Shown here: piece after piece, positions 8,603 to 17,039 of the stretch
Position numbering within the stretch: position 1 is the stretch's first letter
Layout of the letters: the number at the start of each line of letters is the position of its first letter
Source of the DNA: Leucobacter sp. L43
GTDB lineage: Bacteria; Actinomycetota; Actinomycetes; Actinomycetales; Microbacteriaceae
NCBI RefSeq assembly: GCF_016597785.1
Contig: NZ_JAENJG010000001.1
Span: 1,612,001-1,676,000, forward strand
Direction: 5' to 3'
Length of the DNA stretch: 64,000 nucleotides
The notes under the pieces: model-generated
Databases searched by the model: none
The model's input: the letters and a program-made list of their open reading frames with translations, nothing else
What the model was told of the DNA's origin: nothing
Translations under genes and position numbers: made by a program

Positions 8603-11328
8603 GGTTCACGGCGCGTCCGGCGGTTCTCCCAGGCCTCCTCTCCGAGTGGGACCAGCAGTGGTCGCGTCTCGTGACGGTGGATACAGGAGACGGCGAACGC
8701 ACGTTCCATGTACTCGACACCCTTCCAGCGCTGCAGGCGCGAGGTCTCGAGCCGAGTGGCACCATTCTGGCGCTGCACGGAAACCCCACGTGGTCGTACT
8801 TGTGGCGCGGCGTCGCCGCCGCAGCACTGAGCGACGCCACGGGAAGGATCTGGCGCGTCATCGCCCCGGATCAGCTCGACATGGGCTACTCCGAGCGCCT
8901 CACGCATGATGCGCTGCCCACGACGCACGGGTCCGGATACCGCCGTCTTGCCGAACGCGTGCGTGATTTCGACGCGGTCGTGCGGTCGCTCCTCGCCGAT
9001 ACTGCCGGGGCCGAGGGATCGCCCTCGCATCCGATCGTCACCCTCGGCCATGACTGGGGCGGAATCGTGTCGCTCACCTGGGCGGCACGAAACCTCGACA
9101 TCGTGGACGGGGTGATCAGCCTCAACACGGGCGTGCACCTCCCCGCGGAGATGTCGCTTCCGACCCCGCTCCGGTTGGCGCTGAGCGGGCCGATCCTGCC
9201 CATCTCCACCGTGTTCACGGACGGGTTTCTGCGCACCACCCTGCATCTCGGTCAGGGGCCCATCCCATCCGAGATTCGTGACGCGTACCGCGCTCCGTAT
9301 CGCGCCGCCGGTCTGCGAGGCGGTATCGGCGCATTCGTCGCCGATGTTCCCGTCGATCCCTCCCATCCGTCGTACGCCGAGCTGCAGCAGTCGGCTGCCG
9401 ACATCAGCGGCATCGACACTCCGGCGCTGCTCGTCTGGGGACCGAAGGACCCGGTGTTCGGTGAGCAGTTCCTGCGCGACCTCCGTCAGCGACTGCCGCA
9501 GGCGGACGTGCATCGCATGGAGCAGGCCTCGCACCTCGTCAGTGAGGACTCCGACGTCGCATCCCTGATCCTCGCCTGGCTTCGGCAGCGCTTCCCCGGC
9601 GAGACCCCGTCCCCCGAAGGGGCATCGCGCCAGAGCGCGGAGGGCGCCGTCACCGCCGCGCGCGATCCTCGCGCTCCGATGATCTTCGAAGCTCTCGACG
9701 CCCGTCGTAATGATTCCTCAGTGGCGAGCGTCGACATGACGCGCACCCCGCCGCACGAGGTGTCCTGGCGGCAGCTCACGAGCGTGAGCGATGGAATCGC
9801 GCAGGGGCTGCAGCAGCTGGGCCTGAAACCGGGAGACCGGGTCTCGTTGCTGGTGACTCCGGGCAACGATCTCACCGCGGTGCTCTACGGCGTGCTCAAG
9901 GCGGGTGGAGTGGCGGTCGTCGCCGATTCCGGGCTGGGCGCGGCCGGCATGACCCGTGCCGTCAAAGCGTCCGATCCGCAGTGGATCATCGGCCAGAAGC
10001 CCGGCCTGCTCCTGGCCCGGGCCGCCGGATGGCCCGGCCGGCGCATCTCCGTTCGACGGCTGAACGCACTCGAACGCGCCGCACTGGGCGTCGAGACGAG
10101 TGTGACCGAGCTGTCGCGCGCGTCGGGCCACGAGCCGATCCGCTCCCCCGGCCCCGATGATGACGCCGTGATCCTGTTCACTTCTGGGTCGACGGGGCCG
10201 GCGAAGGGCGTGCGGTACACGCACGCCCGGTTGGGCGCGCTGGCCCGCACGCTCCGCGAGCAGTTCACCGTGCACGGCGAAACGAGCTGGGCGGCCGGAT
10301 TCGCCCCCTTCGCTCTGCTCGGGCCGGGTCTCGGCATCCGCAGCGTGACTCCCGACATGTCGGTCACGAAGCCGCGCACCCTGACGGCCTCCGCGCTCGC
10401 CGATGCGATTCTCGCCGGCGCATGCACGATGGTCTTCGCATCTCCTGCCGCGTACCGCAACGTGGAGGCGACCGCCGCTGACCTGACCTCCGAGCAACGC
10501 GCGGCCCTCGCGGGCGTCGAGCTCGTGCTGTCGGCCGGAGCTCCCGTGCCGTTGCGACTGCTCGACAACCTCGCGGAGCTCTTTCCGAACGCGCAGATCC
10601 GCTCGCCCTACGGCATGACCGAGGGCCTGATGCTCACCGATATCGATCGCGAGGGCGTCGCGGCCGCCGTCGCTCAATCCCGGGATCACGGCGTCTGCGT
10701 CGGGAGACCGGTTCCGCGCGTGCGAATCGCTGTCGCGCCGCTCGACGAGACCGGGCGGCCCGCCGATGCTCTCCTCACGGACACCGCAGCCGTCGACGTT
10801 CTCGGTGAATTCGTCGTCTCGGCGCCGCACCTCAAAGCGGGCTACGACGGGTTGTGGCACACCGACGCGGCGTCGAAGCGCGACACGCTCGACGGCCTGG
10901 TCTGGCACCGCACGAGCGATATCGGCCACATCGACCCCGAGGGTCGGATCTGGATCGAGGGGCGTCTGCAGCACGTGCTCACCACCTCGTCCGGACCGCT
11001 CGGCCCCGGTGGATTGGAAGCCGTCGTCGACCAGGTGCCCCAGGTGTACCGCTCGGCCGTCGTCGGGGCCGGCCCGCGAGGAGCGCAGGCCGTCGTCGTC
11101 GTCGTCGAACCAGCGCCTGGGATCCGCATGCGGTCGGGTCTTGCTCCTCTGGAGCTCACGGACGCGGTACGGACGGCGCTCGCAGAGCACTTCCCGCACG
11201 ACGTCGCCGCGGTGCTGGTGTCGACCTCGTTCCCGACCGACATCCGTCACAACTCGAAGATCGATCGCACGCGACTGTCGGTGTGGGCTGACGCCGTGCT
11301 GCGCGGTGAGCGCATCGGCGCGCCGTGA
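8599..11328 (+). CDS. oleBC: OleBC fusion: beta-lactone decarboxylase and beta-lactone synthetase
   Basis: A two-enzyme fusion of 909 residues starting at GTG 8599 in a GTGA overlap with oleA. Residues 1-340 are OleB, of the haloalkane dehalogenase family: LHGNPTWSYLWRG at 59-71, nucleophile Asp152 in LGHDWGG, and His312 in EQASHLVSED. It should decarboxylate the cis-beta-lactone to the olefin. After an Ala/Pro/Ser linker, residues about 355-909 are OleC, an ANL-superfamily enzyme with P-loop TSGSTGPAKG at 529-538 and SPYGMTEGLMLTD further on. OleC makes the beta-lactone from the hydroxyacid with ATP. The frame is open 1.3 kb upstream, but that part overlaps pobA and oleA and is not coding. 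Confidence 0.92.
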   Translation: MRFTARPAVLPGLLSEWDQQWSRLVTVDTGDGERTFHVLDTLPALQARGLEPSGTILALHGNPTWSYLWRGVAAAALSDATGRIWRVIAPDQLDMGYSERLTHDALPTTHGSGYRRLAERVRDFDAVVRSLLADTAGAEGSPSHPIVTLGHDWGGIVSLTWAARNLDIVDGVISLNTGVHLPAEMSLPTPLRLALSGPILPISTVFTDGFLRTTLHLGQGPIPSEIRDAYRAPYRAAGLRGGIGAFVADVPVDPSHPSYAELQQSAADISGIDTPALLVWGPKDPVFGEQFLRDLRQRLPQADVHRMEQASHLVSEDSDVASLILAWLRQRFPGETPSPEGASRQSAEGAVTAARDPRAPMIFEALDARRNDSSVASVDMTRTPPHEVSWRQLTSVSDGIAQGLQQLGLKPGDRVSLLVTPGNDLTAVLYGVLKAGGVAVVADSGLGAAGMTRAVKASDPQWIIGQKPGLLLARAAGWPGRRISVRRLNALERAALGVETSVTELSRASGHEPIRSPGPDDDAVILFTSGSTGPAKGVRYTHARLGALARTLREQFTVHGETSWAAGFAPFALLGPGLGIRSVTPDMSVTKPRTLTASALADAILAGACTMVFASPAAYRNVEATAADLTSEQRAALAGVELVLSAGAPVPLRLLDNLAELFPNAQIRSPYGMTEGLMLTDIDREGVAAAVAQSRDHGVCVGRPVPRVRIAVAPLDETGRPADALLTDTAAVDVLGEFVVSAPHLKAGYDGLWHTDAASKRDTLDGLVWHRTSDIGHIDPEGRIWIEGRLQHVLTTSSGPLGPGGLEAVVDQVPQVYRSAVVGAGPRGAQAVVVVVEPAPGIRMRSGLAPLELTDAVRTALAEHFPHDVAAVLVSTSFPTDIRHNSKIDRTRLSVWADAVLRGERIGAP

Positions 11329-11359
11329 CACCTATCGACTCGGCGCGAAAGGAACTCCC

Positions 11360-12328
11360 GTGAAGGTACTCGTCACCGGCGCCTCGGGCGTGCTCGGCTC
11401 CTCGGTCGTGCGGGCGTTGATCGATGGCGGAGACGAAGTGACCACGCTGCAGCGCCGGCCCTCAGGCGTCGAGAGCGCGCGCGATGTGCTGGGGAGCGTG
11501 ACCGAGGACGACGCGGTTGCGAGAGCAATGGCGGGGCAGGCCGCCGTGATCCACCTCGCCGCCAAGGTATCGATGGCCGGTGACGCGAGGGACTTCGAGA
11601 GAGTCAACATCGACGGCACGCGGAGCGTACTCGATGCTGCGCGGAGCGCTGGGGTGACCCGGTTCGTCCACATCTCCTCACCCTCCGTCGCGCATTCGGG
11701 GACGTCTCTCGTCGGAGCGCCGGCCGAGGCGGCCGACCCGGCTTCCGCCCGTGGAGAGTACGCGCGCACGAAAGGCGAGGGCGAACTCCTCGCCCTCGCG
11801 GCGAGTTCAGATGAGTTCCCCGTGCTCGTGCTGCGCCCGCACCTCGTCTGGGGCCCGGGCGACACCCAGCTGACCGAGCGGATCATCGTGCGGTCCAGAC
11901 AGGGGCGCATGCCGATCCTCGGCTCTGGCGCGGCCCTCGTCGACACCCTCTACCTCTCCAACGCCGTCGACGCGATGATCGCGGCACTCGACGCGGTCAC
12001 CCGCGTGCACGGGGAAGCGCTCGTCGTCACGAACGGAGAGCCGCGGCCGATCGCAGAATTCATCGAACGCCTCGCGCTGGCCGGGGGTGCGCGGAAACTT
12101 CGGCTTCGACTGCCGGTCGGGCTCGCCCTCGCGGCCGGCACCACCGTGGATACGGTCTGGAACCTGCGGGAGCACGACGACGAGCCGCCCCTCACCCGCT
12201 TCCTCGCCGAGCAGATGTCGACCGCGCACTGGTTCGATCAGCGCCGCACACGCGAAGTGCTCAAGTGGGAACCCGCGGTGAGTTTCGCCGCAGGCATGGA
12301 GGCGGTAGCTCGGCACTACGGACGGTGA
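11360..12328 (+). CDS. oleD: OleD, NADPH-dependent 2-alkyl-3-ketoacid reductase
   Basis: Extended short-chain dehydrogenase that reduces the OleA product to the 2-alkyl-3-hydroxyacid, the OleC substrate. The nucleotide-binding motif TGASGVLGSSVV lies at residues 6-17 and the catalytic YARTK at 134-138, with the serine in HISSPS near 110. It starts at GTG 11360, 9 nt after an AAAGGAA sequence, giving 322 residues. It follows oleBC by 31 bp on the same strand. All four Ole activities are therefore present in one operon of about 4.8 kb. Confidence 0.88.
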   Translation: MKVLVTGASGVLGSSVVRALIDGGDEVTTLQRRPSGVESARDVLGSVTEDDAVARAMAGQAAVIHLAAKVSMAGDARDFERVNIDGTRSVLDAARSAGVTRFVHISSPSVAHSGTSLVGAPAEAADPASARGEYARTKGEGELLALAASSDEFPVLVLRPHLVWGPGDTQLTERIIVRSRQGRMPILGSGAALVDTLYLSNAVDAMIAALDAVTRVHGEALVVTNGEPRPIAEFIERLALAGGARKLRLRLPVGLALAAGTTVDTVWNLREHDDEPPLTRFLAEQMSTAHWFDQRRTREVLKWEPAVSFAAGMEAVARHYGR

Positions 12329-12360
12329 GCTGCTGGTCTGCGGACCCGACGTCGTGAGCG

Positions 12361-12409
12361 GCGAGCGTGCTCGCATGCAATGAGGCGCGCTTGGCGGCAG
12401 GCGCTGCCG
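12361..12409. terminator. Two small hairpins between oleD and the thiamine-binding gene
   Basis: Convergent gap of 87 bp. GCGAGC-GT-GCTCGC (12361-12374) and CGGCAG-GCG-CTGCCG (12395-12409) are perfect 6-bp stems. Neither has a T-tract. They may act as a bidirectional stop between the converging genes. Confidence 0.3.
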
Positions 12410-12415
12410 AACCCG

Positions 12416-12721
12416 TTACTCGCCCGCATCCCCGATCGCAGCCTCCAGCCGCTCCAGCTTCCCGTCGAGCTCGCCCTCGAACCCGGGACGGATGTCGGCT
12501 TTCATCACGAGCGACACCCGCGACCCAAAGGGCAGCACCGCCTCGGTCGCGCGCTTCACGACGTCGAAGACCTCGTCCCACTCGCCCTCGATCTCGGTGA
12601 ACATGGACGAGGTGCGGTGCGGCAGGCCCGATGCGCGCACCACCTTCACCGCCTCGGCGACGGCATCGGAGACGGAGGCGTTGCCGGTGCCCGACGGGGC
12701 GACGGAGAATGCGAGGATCAT
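12416..12721 (-). CDS. MTH1187-family thiamine-binding protein
   Basis: Small ferredoxin-like protein of 101 residues, DUF77/thiamine_BP family. Family features are the start MILAFSVAPSGTGNASVSDAV, MFTEIEGEWDEVFDVVKRAT in the middle, and RVSLVMKADIRPGFEGELDG near the end. Members bind thiamine or related compounds; the exact role is unsettled. It lies 44 bp downstream of the MFS exporter on the same strand. The frame continues upstream through the exporter gene, but there it reads as a shadow frame. GAAAGGAACGCGAAC stands before the ATG. Confidence 0.85.
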   Translation of the reverse strand: MILAFSVAPSGTGNASVSDAVAEAVKVVRASGLPHRTSSMFTEIEGEWDEVFDVVKRATEAVLPFGSRVSLVMKADIRPGFEGELDGKLERLEAAIGDAGE

Positions 12722-12765
12722 GGTGTTCGCGTTCCTTTCTCGGGTGCAATGAGGTGAGGTGAGCG

Positions 12766-14298
12766 CTACGCCTCCGCCGGCACCTTGATGGGGTTGGTGT
12801 TGGTCTTCTGCGGGCGGCGGGCGAACCAGAGCGACACGATCGCCCCGATGAGGATCGCGGCCACCGGCAGCAGCATGGATTGCGCCATCGCAGCGGCGAA
12901 CCCTTCGCGCGCCGCCTCGGGCAGCTGGCCGCCGCCCATCCCGGCCTCGCCACCGGCAGCACCAGCAGCGCCGGCACCACCACCGCTCGCGCCGCCCAGC
13001 TCCGCGGCGATGCGCGATTGCATCAGCGCGGCGATCGCGGCCGACCCGAGCACGGCGCCCACCTGGCGCGACGTGTTGTAGACGCCGGAGCCGGCGCCCG
13101 CGAGCTGCGGAGCGAGGCTGAACGTGGTGATCGATGCGAGCGGCCCCCACATGCAGGCGTTCGCGACGCCGAGCACGGCGCTCGGCACGAGCAGCAGCCA
13201 GAGCGGCGTCTCGGGGCGCAGCAGGAAGAAGTACAGCAGCATGCCGGCGGCGACGAGCGCGAGCCCGAAGGTCGCGATGCGGCGCGGATCGGTGCGATCG
13301 ATGAGCAGACCGACGGGACGTGCGAGCCCAGCCGAGAGCAGCGCCATCGGCACGAGCATGAGCGCCGACTGGGTCGGCGTGAGGCCGCGCACGAGCTGGT
13401 AGTAGAACATCAGCGGCAGCCCCATGCTGGTGACGGCGAGTCCGACCGTGACGATCGTGCCGGTGCCGACGGAGAAGTTGCGGTCCTTGAAGATCTCGAG
13501 CGGCAGCAGCGGCTCGCCGCGCTGCACGCGCTGCCAGATGACGAAGAGCACCAGTACGAGCGCGCCGACGATGATCAGGCTCCACACCGAGATCGGCCCC
13601 CAGATCACACCCCACTCGTAGCTCTCGCCCTCCTGGATGCCGAAGACGAGCATGAACATGCCGGCGGCGCTCAGGAGCACGCCGATCCAGTCGAAGTGGT
13701 GGGCGTGCGTCTCGAGTTTCGGCACGAATCGCATCGCGAGCACGAAGCCGATGATGCCGACGGGCACATTGATGAAGAAGATCCACTCCCATCCGAACCC
13801 GTCGAGCAGCACGCCGCCGAGAATCGGACCGACGAGCGTGGCGACGCCCGCGGTGATCCCCCAGACGGCCATCGCCGAACCGCGATTGCGGGGCGAGAAG
13901 ATGCGGGTGATCACCGCCATCGTCTGCGGGGTCATGAGTGCGGCGCCGAGGCCCTGGAAGACGCGCGCGATGATGAGCGCCTCGATCGTCCCGGCCATGC
14001 CGCACGCGAGCGACGACAGCGTGAAGACGGTGAGCCCGAAGAGGTAGATGCGACGCGGCCCGAAGCGGTCTCCGAGCCGGCCGGTGATGAGCAGCGGCAC
14101 CGCGTACGCGAGCAGGTACGCGCTGGTCGCCCAGAGCGTCGCCACCATCGTGGTGCCGAGCCCCTCCATGATCGAGGGGTTCGCGACGGAGACGATCGTG
14201 GTGTCGACGAGGATCATGAAGAAGCCGAGCACCAGCGACCACAGGGCGGGCCAGGGCCGGATCTCGGGCTTCGGGGAAGCGGGGGTTTCGGTGCTCAC
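12766..14298 (-). CDS. DHA2-family (14-TM) MFS drug exporter
   Basis: Proton-driven multidrug efflux protein of the EmrB/QacA type. It has 510 residues and about 14 hydrophobic segments. Motif A is GRLGDRFGPRR near residue 75 and the antiporter motif C is GVATLVGPILGG near 150. A Gly/Ala-rich loop of about 30 residues ([22 protein letters not shown]) interrupts the region before the last membrane segment. It starts at GTG 14298 with a TAGTCT -10 box exactly 6 nt upstream, so the mRNA is probably leaderless. The substrate is unknown. The end is IKVPAEA. Confidence 0.9.
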   Translation of the reverse strand: MSTETPASPKPEIRPWPALWSLVLGFFMILVDTTIVSVANPSIMEGLGTTMVATLWATSAYLLAYAVPLLITGRLGDRFGPRRIYLFGLTVFTLSSLACGMAGTIEALIIARVFQGLGAALMTPQTMAVITRIFSPRNRGSAMAVWGITAGVATLVGPILGGVLLDGFGWEWIFFINVPVGIIGFVLAMRFVPKLETHAHHFDWIGVLLSAAGMFMLVFGIQEGESYEWGVIWGPISVWSLIIVGALVLVLFVIWQRVQRGEPLLPLEIFKDRNFSVGTGTIVTVGLAVTSMGLPLMFYYQLVRGLTPTQSALMLVPMALLSAGLARPVGLLIDRTDPRRIATFGLALVAAGMLLYFFLLRPETPLWLLLVPSAVLGVANACMWGPLASITTFSLAPQLAGAGSGVYNTSRQVGAVLGSAAIAALMQSRIAAELGGASGGGAGAAGAAGGEAGMGGGQLPEAAREGFAAAMAQSMLLPVAAILIGAIVSLWFARRPQKTNTNPIKVPAEA

Positions 14299-14304
14299 CC
14301 GAGA

Positions 14305-14310
14305 AGACTA
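14305..14310 (-). promoter_or_regulatory. -10 box of the MFS gene, leaderless arrangement
   Basis: On the minus strand TAGTCT is followed by 6 nt and then the GTG start codon of the exporter. The spacing puts the transcription start on the start codon. Confidence 0.5.
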
Positions 14311-14329
14311 CTCCTGGCCGCGGACAGTG

Positions 14330-14731
14330 CTAGGGAGTCGTGCCGGCCATCTCCGACGGGCCGAAGCTCTCGGGCAGCATCTGCTCGATCGTGCGGATTC
14401 CCGCGGGTGTCTGCAGCAGCATCCCAGGTGCGGCGGCCTCGGCGAGGAGCTGCCGGCAGCGCCCGCACGGCGTGATCGGCTGACCGTTGCCGACGCAGGC
14501 GAACGCGAGGAGGCGCCCGCCCCCTCCGAGGTGCAGCTGACCGATCATGGTGCACTCGGCGCACAGGGTCACGCCGTAACTCGCGTTCTCGACGTTGCAG
14601 CCCGTGATCAGACGGCCGTCTTCGACGAGCGCCGCGCACCCCACGGCGTAGCCCGAGTAGGGGGCGTACGCGTGCTCGGCTGCGGCGAGCGCGGCGTCCG
14701 TGAGCTCGGTCCAGTCGATGTCGTGTGCCAT
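14330..14731 (-). CDS. cdd: Cytidine deaminase
   Basis: Zinc enzyme that deaminates cytidine and deoxycytidine in pyrimidine salvage. At 133 residues it is the small tetrameric form. GCNVENASYG near residue 44 binds substrate. CAE near residue 57 gives the first zinc cysteine and the catalytic glutamate, and TPCGRCRQ near 84-91 gives the other two zinc cysteines. It stands alone between the MFS gene and the ABC exporter operon, all on the same strand, with a TACGCT -10 box exactly 6 nt before the ATG and no ribosome binding site. Confidence 0.95.
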   Translation of the reverse strand: MAHDIDWTELTDAALAAAEHAYAPYSGYAVGCAALVEDGRLITGCNVENASYGVTLCAECTMIGQLHLGGGGRLLAFACVGNGQPITPCGRCRQLLAEAAAPGMLLQTPAGIRTIEQMLPESFGPSEMAGTTP

Positions 14732-14737
14732 GTATCC

Positions 14738-14743
14738 AGCGTA
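14738..14743 (-). promoter_or_regulatory. -10 box of cdd, leaderless arrangement
   Basis: TACGCT on the minus strand, then GGATAC, then the ATG of cdd. No Shine-Dalgarno is present. Confidence 0.55.
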
Positions 14744-14795
14744 TCCGGGCCGCGGGCCCAGCCGAGAGGCACAGACGCCGCGCCTGCGAGAACCC

Positions 14796-14827
14796 GGAAC
14801 GCCCGGGGTGGGAGCCCCGGGCGTTCC
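14796..14827 (-). terminator. Hairpin terminator after the ABC exporter operon
   Basis: A perfect 13-bp stem, GGAACGCCCGGGG with CCCCGGGCGTTCC, around the loop TGGGAG. It lies 22 bp beyond the stop codon of the permease gene and upstream of the cdd promoter, so it insulates cdd from the ABC operon. There is no T-tract, as is common in high-GC actinobacteria. Confidence 0.8.
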
Positions 14828-14849
14828 GATCCTGCACTGATGTCGGCGA

Positions 14850-15989
14850 CTAGTCCTTCAGCGCATCGCGCAGCTTGACGCGCACGCCGGTGCGCAGAAT
14901 CGAGTTGCTGTAGATGCGCGACCCGATCCAGATGACGACCGCGATGGTGACGACCAGGATGCCGAGCGACACGATCGGCTCCCACCACTCGGCGATGCCG
15001 AGGTAGAGGCGCATCGGCATCGCGTTCGGGGCGGAGAACGGGATGTAACTCATGATCGCGAGCGCCTGGGGGTTGTCGTTGAAGAGGATGATGAGGAAGA
15101 ACGGGATCATCACGAGCATCATGACCGGGCTCGTCACCGATCCGATGTCCTCCTGCCGCGAGACAAGCGCTGCCGCGGCCGCGTACATCGCAGCGAGCAG
15201 CACGAAGCCGAACGCGAACAGGATGCCGAACCAGATGAGCGAGGCGCCGAGCTCGCCGAGCAGCAGATCCTGCCCCGTCGCGAGCATGCCGACCGAGGCG
15301 AGGGCGAGGATCGCGACCACCGTGCCGAGCGCGAGGATGCTGTTGCCCAGGATCTTGCCCGCGAGCATCGTGCGCGCGGAGACGGTGGCGAGCAGGATCT
15401 CGATGATGCGCGTCTGCTTCTCTTCGACCACGCTCTGCGCGATCGTCGTGCCGAAGGTGAGCGCGGTGGTGTAGAAGATCATGCCGAAGGCGAGGGCGAT
15501 GATGTACGCGAGGAACGGGTTCGTGCCGAGGGGTTCGAGCAGTTCGACCGACGGCACCACCGAGAGCGCCTGCACGAGATCGGTCGGAGCGCTGTCGAGC
15601 GCGACCACGGTGAGATCGAGCGGGGTGTCTCCGCCGGGAACGATCGCAGCCTCGACGTCGCCGTCGCGCACGAGTTGCTCGGCTTCGGCCCGGTCACCGA
15701 CCTCGGTCACCTCGAAACCGGCGGAGGTGAGCGCGTCGCCCTGCTCCCCGCTCGCACCGGCCACCGTCGCCACCTGCGTGGGGCTTCCGATTCCGCCGTT
15801 CTGGGAGAGCAGCCCGCTGATGACGACGCCCCCGAGCACGACGAGCAGGAGGATGCCGGTCGAGATGAGGAAGGCCTTGCTGCGCAGGCGCGTCGTGATC
15901 TCGCGTTCGGCGACGAGCCAGGCTCCCTGAGCCCCGCTGATCGGGCGCGACGAGGATCGCCGAGACTGGGAAGTGAGTGGGGCGGTCAT
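14850..15989 (-). CDS. ABC-2 exporter permease, NatB type
   Basis: Membrane subunit of 379 residues. One membrane segment follows the N-terminal 40 residues (FLISTGILLLVVLGGVVISG). A large external domain of about 120 residues comes next, then five or six membrane segments (AYIIALAFGMIFYTTALTFG onward). SVVEEKQTRIIEILLATVSA near residue 190 is the conserved NatB/YhaP coupling helix motif. The stop is followed by the terminator at 14796. Its ATG overlaps the end of the ATPase gene by 4 bp. The substrate (sodium, drug or peptide) is unknown. Confidence 0.88.
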   Translation of the reverse strand: MTAPLTSQSRRSSSRPISGAQGAWLVAEREITTRLRSKAFLISTGILLLVVLGGVVISGLLSQNGGIGSPTQVATVAGASGEQGDALTSAGFEVTEVGDRAEAEQLVRDGDVEAAIVPGGDTPLDLTVVALDSAPTDLVQALSVVPSVELLEPLGTNPFLAYIIALAFGMIFYTTALTFGTTIAQSVVEEKQTRIIEILLATVSARTMLAGKILGNSILALGTVVAILALASVGMLATGQDLLLGELGASLIWFGILFAFGFVLLAAMYAAAAALVSRQEDIGSVTSPVMMLVMIPFFLIILFNDNPQALAIMSYIPFSAPNAMPMRLYLGIAEWWEPIVSLGILVVTIAVVIWIGSRIYSNSILRTGVRVKLRDALKD

Positions 15990-16891
15990 CGCACGACCTC
16001 CTTGAAGATCTGAGCCAGTGATGGGGTGATGGGGGCGAAGCGCCGCACCGTCGTGCCGGGTGCGGAGTGCTGCACGGCGCGAGCGAGCACCGCCTGGGCG
16101 GCGGACTCGTCCGGAGCATCGAAGCGGGCGAACCCGCCGTCGAGATGCGTGACCTCGACCCCTGGCAGCTCGCGCACCCAGCCGGCGTCGGCCGCCGGCC
16201 CAGCGAGCTCGAGCTCGAAGCTGCTCCCGGAGTGCTGCGCCCGAAGACCCTCGCGCGAGCCGGAGGCGAGGATCCTGCCCCCGCCGATCACCACGACGTC
16301 GTCGCAGAGCCGCTCCACGATGTCGAGCTGGTGCGAGGAGAAGAGCACCGGGGCGCCCTGCGCGGCATAGTCGCGCAGCACCGCGAGCACGACCTCGACG
16401 GCCATGGGGTCGAGGCCGGAGAACGGCTCGTCGAGCACGAGGGCGGACGGCTCATGCACCAGTGCCGCGGCGATCTGCGCGCGCTGCTGATTGCCGAGCG
16501 AGAGACTCTCGAGGGTGTCGGTGCCACGCTCCCCCAGGCCCAGCCGCTCGATGAGGTCGGCCGCGGACTTCTTCGCCGCTCCCGCGCTCATGCCGTGGAG
16601 TCGCCCGAGGTAGACGAGCTGCTCGAGCACCTGCATCTTCGGGTAGAGGCCGCGCTCCTCCGGCATGTAACCGAAGCGCGCGCGGTCGGCCGGGGTGAGG
16701 GGAGCTCCGTCGAGGCTGACCGAGCCTGCGTCGGCGGAGAGCACCCCGAGGATGATGCGCATGGTCGTGGTCTTGCCCGCGCCGTTGCCTCCGACGAAAC
16801 CGGTCATGCGACCGCCCTCGACCGTGAAGCTCACGTCGTCGAGCACGCGCCGCTCGCCGAAGCTGCGGGTGACGCCTGCGATGTCGATCAT
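15986..16891 (-). CDS. ABC exporter ATPase, NatA type
   Basis: ATP-binding subunit of 301 residues. Walker A GGNGAGKTT lies near residue 34, signature LSLGNQQRAQIAAAL near 127, and Walker B ALVLDEPFSGLDP near 149. The last 80 residues are the accessory C-terminal domain typical of ABC-2 ATPases. The start at ATG 16891 is chosen because AAGGGATCGAG precedes it; the frame stays open further upstream without a good start. It is the first gene of the two-gene exporter operon and divergent from the histidine kinase, which suggests but does not prove control by that two-component system. Confidence 0.9.
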   Translation of the reverse strand: MIDIAGVTRSFGERRVLDDVSFTVEGGRMTGFVGGNGAGKTTTMRIILGVLSADAGSVSLDGAPLTPADRARFGYMPEERGLYPKMQVLEQLVYLGRLHGMSAGAAKKSAADLIERLGLGERGTDTLESLSLGNQQRAQIAAALVHEPSALVLDEPFSGLDPMAVEVVLAVLRDYAAQGAPVLFSSHQLDIVERLCDDVVVIGGGRILASGSREGLRAQHSGSSFELELAGPAADAGWVRELPGVEVTHLDGGFARFDAPDESAAQAVLARAVQHSAPGTTVRRFAPITPSLAQIFKEVVR

Positions 16892-17027
16892 CTCGATCCC
16901 TTCTGTCGTGTGATTCCAGCATGGCGGAGCACCGGCGCGACGCGCTTCCCCCTCACGGCTGATTGCTGCGGCGAGGGGCGGATCGCCCTCCCCCGCGCGA
17001 CGGAAGCGCCGCGTCGGCGGCACACCC

Positions 17028-17033
17028 TACGCT
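17028..17033 (+). promoter_or_regulatory. -10 box of the histidine kinase gene, leaderless
   Basis: TACGCT ends 6 nt before the ATG at 17040, the same hexamer and spacing as cdd. The 148-bp divergent gap with natA also contains the short GC-rich stretches flanking this box; no clear operator was seen. Confidence 0.5.
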
Positions 17034-17039
17034 GGTGCC

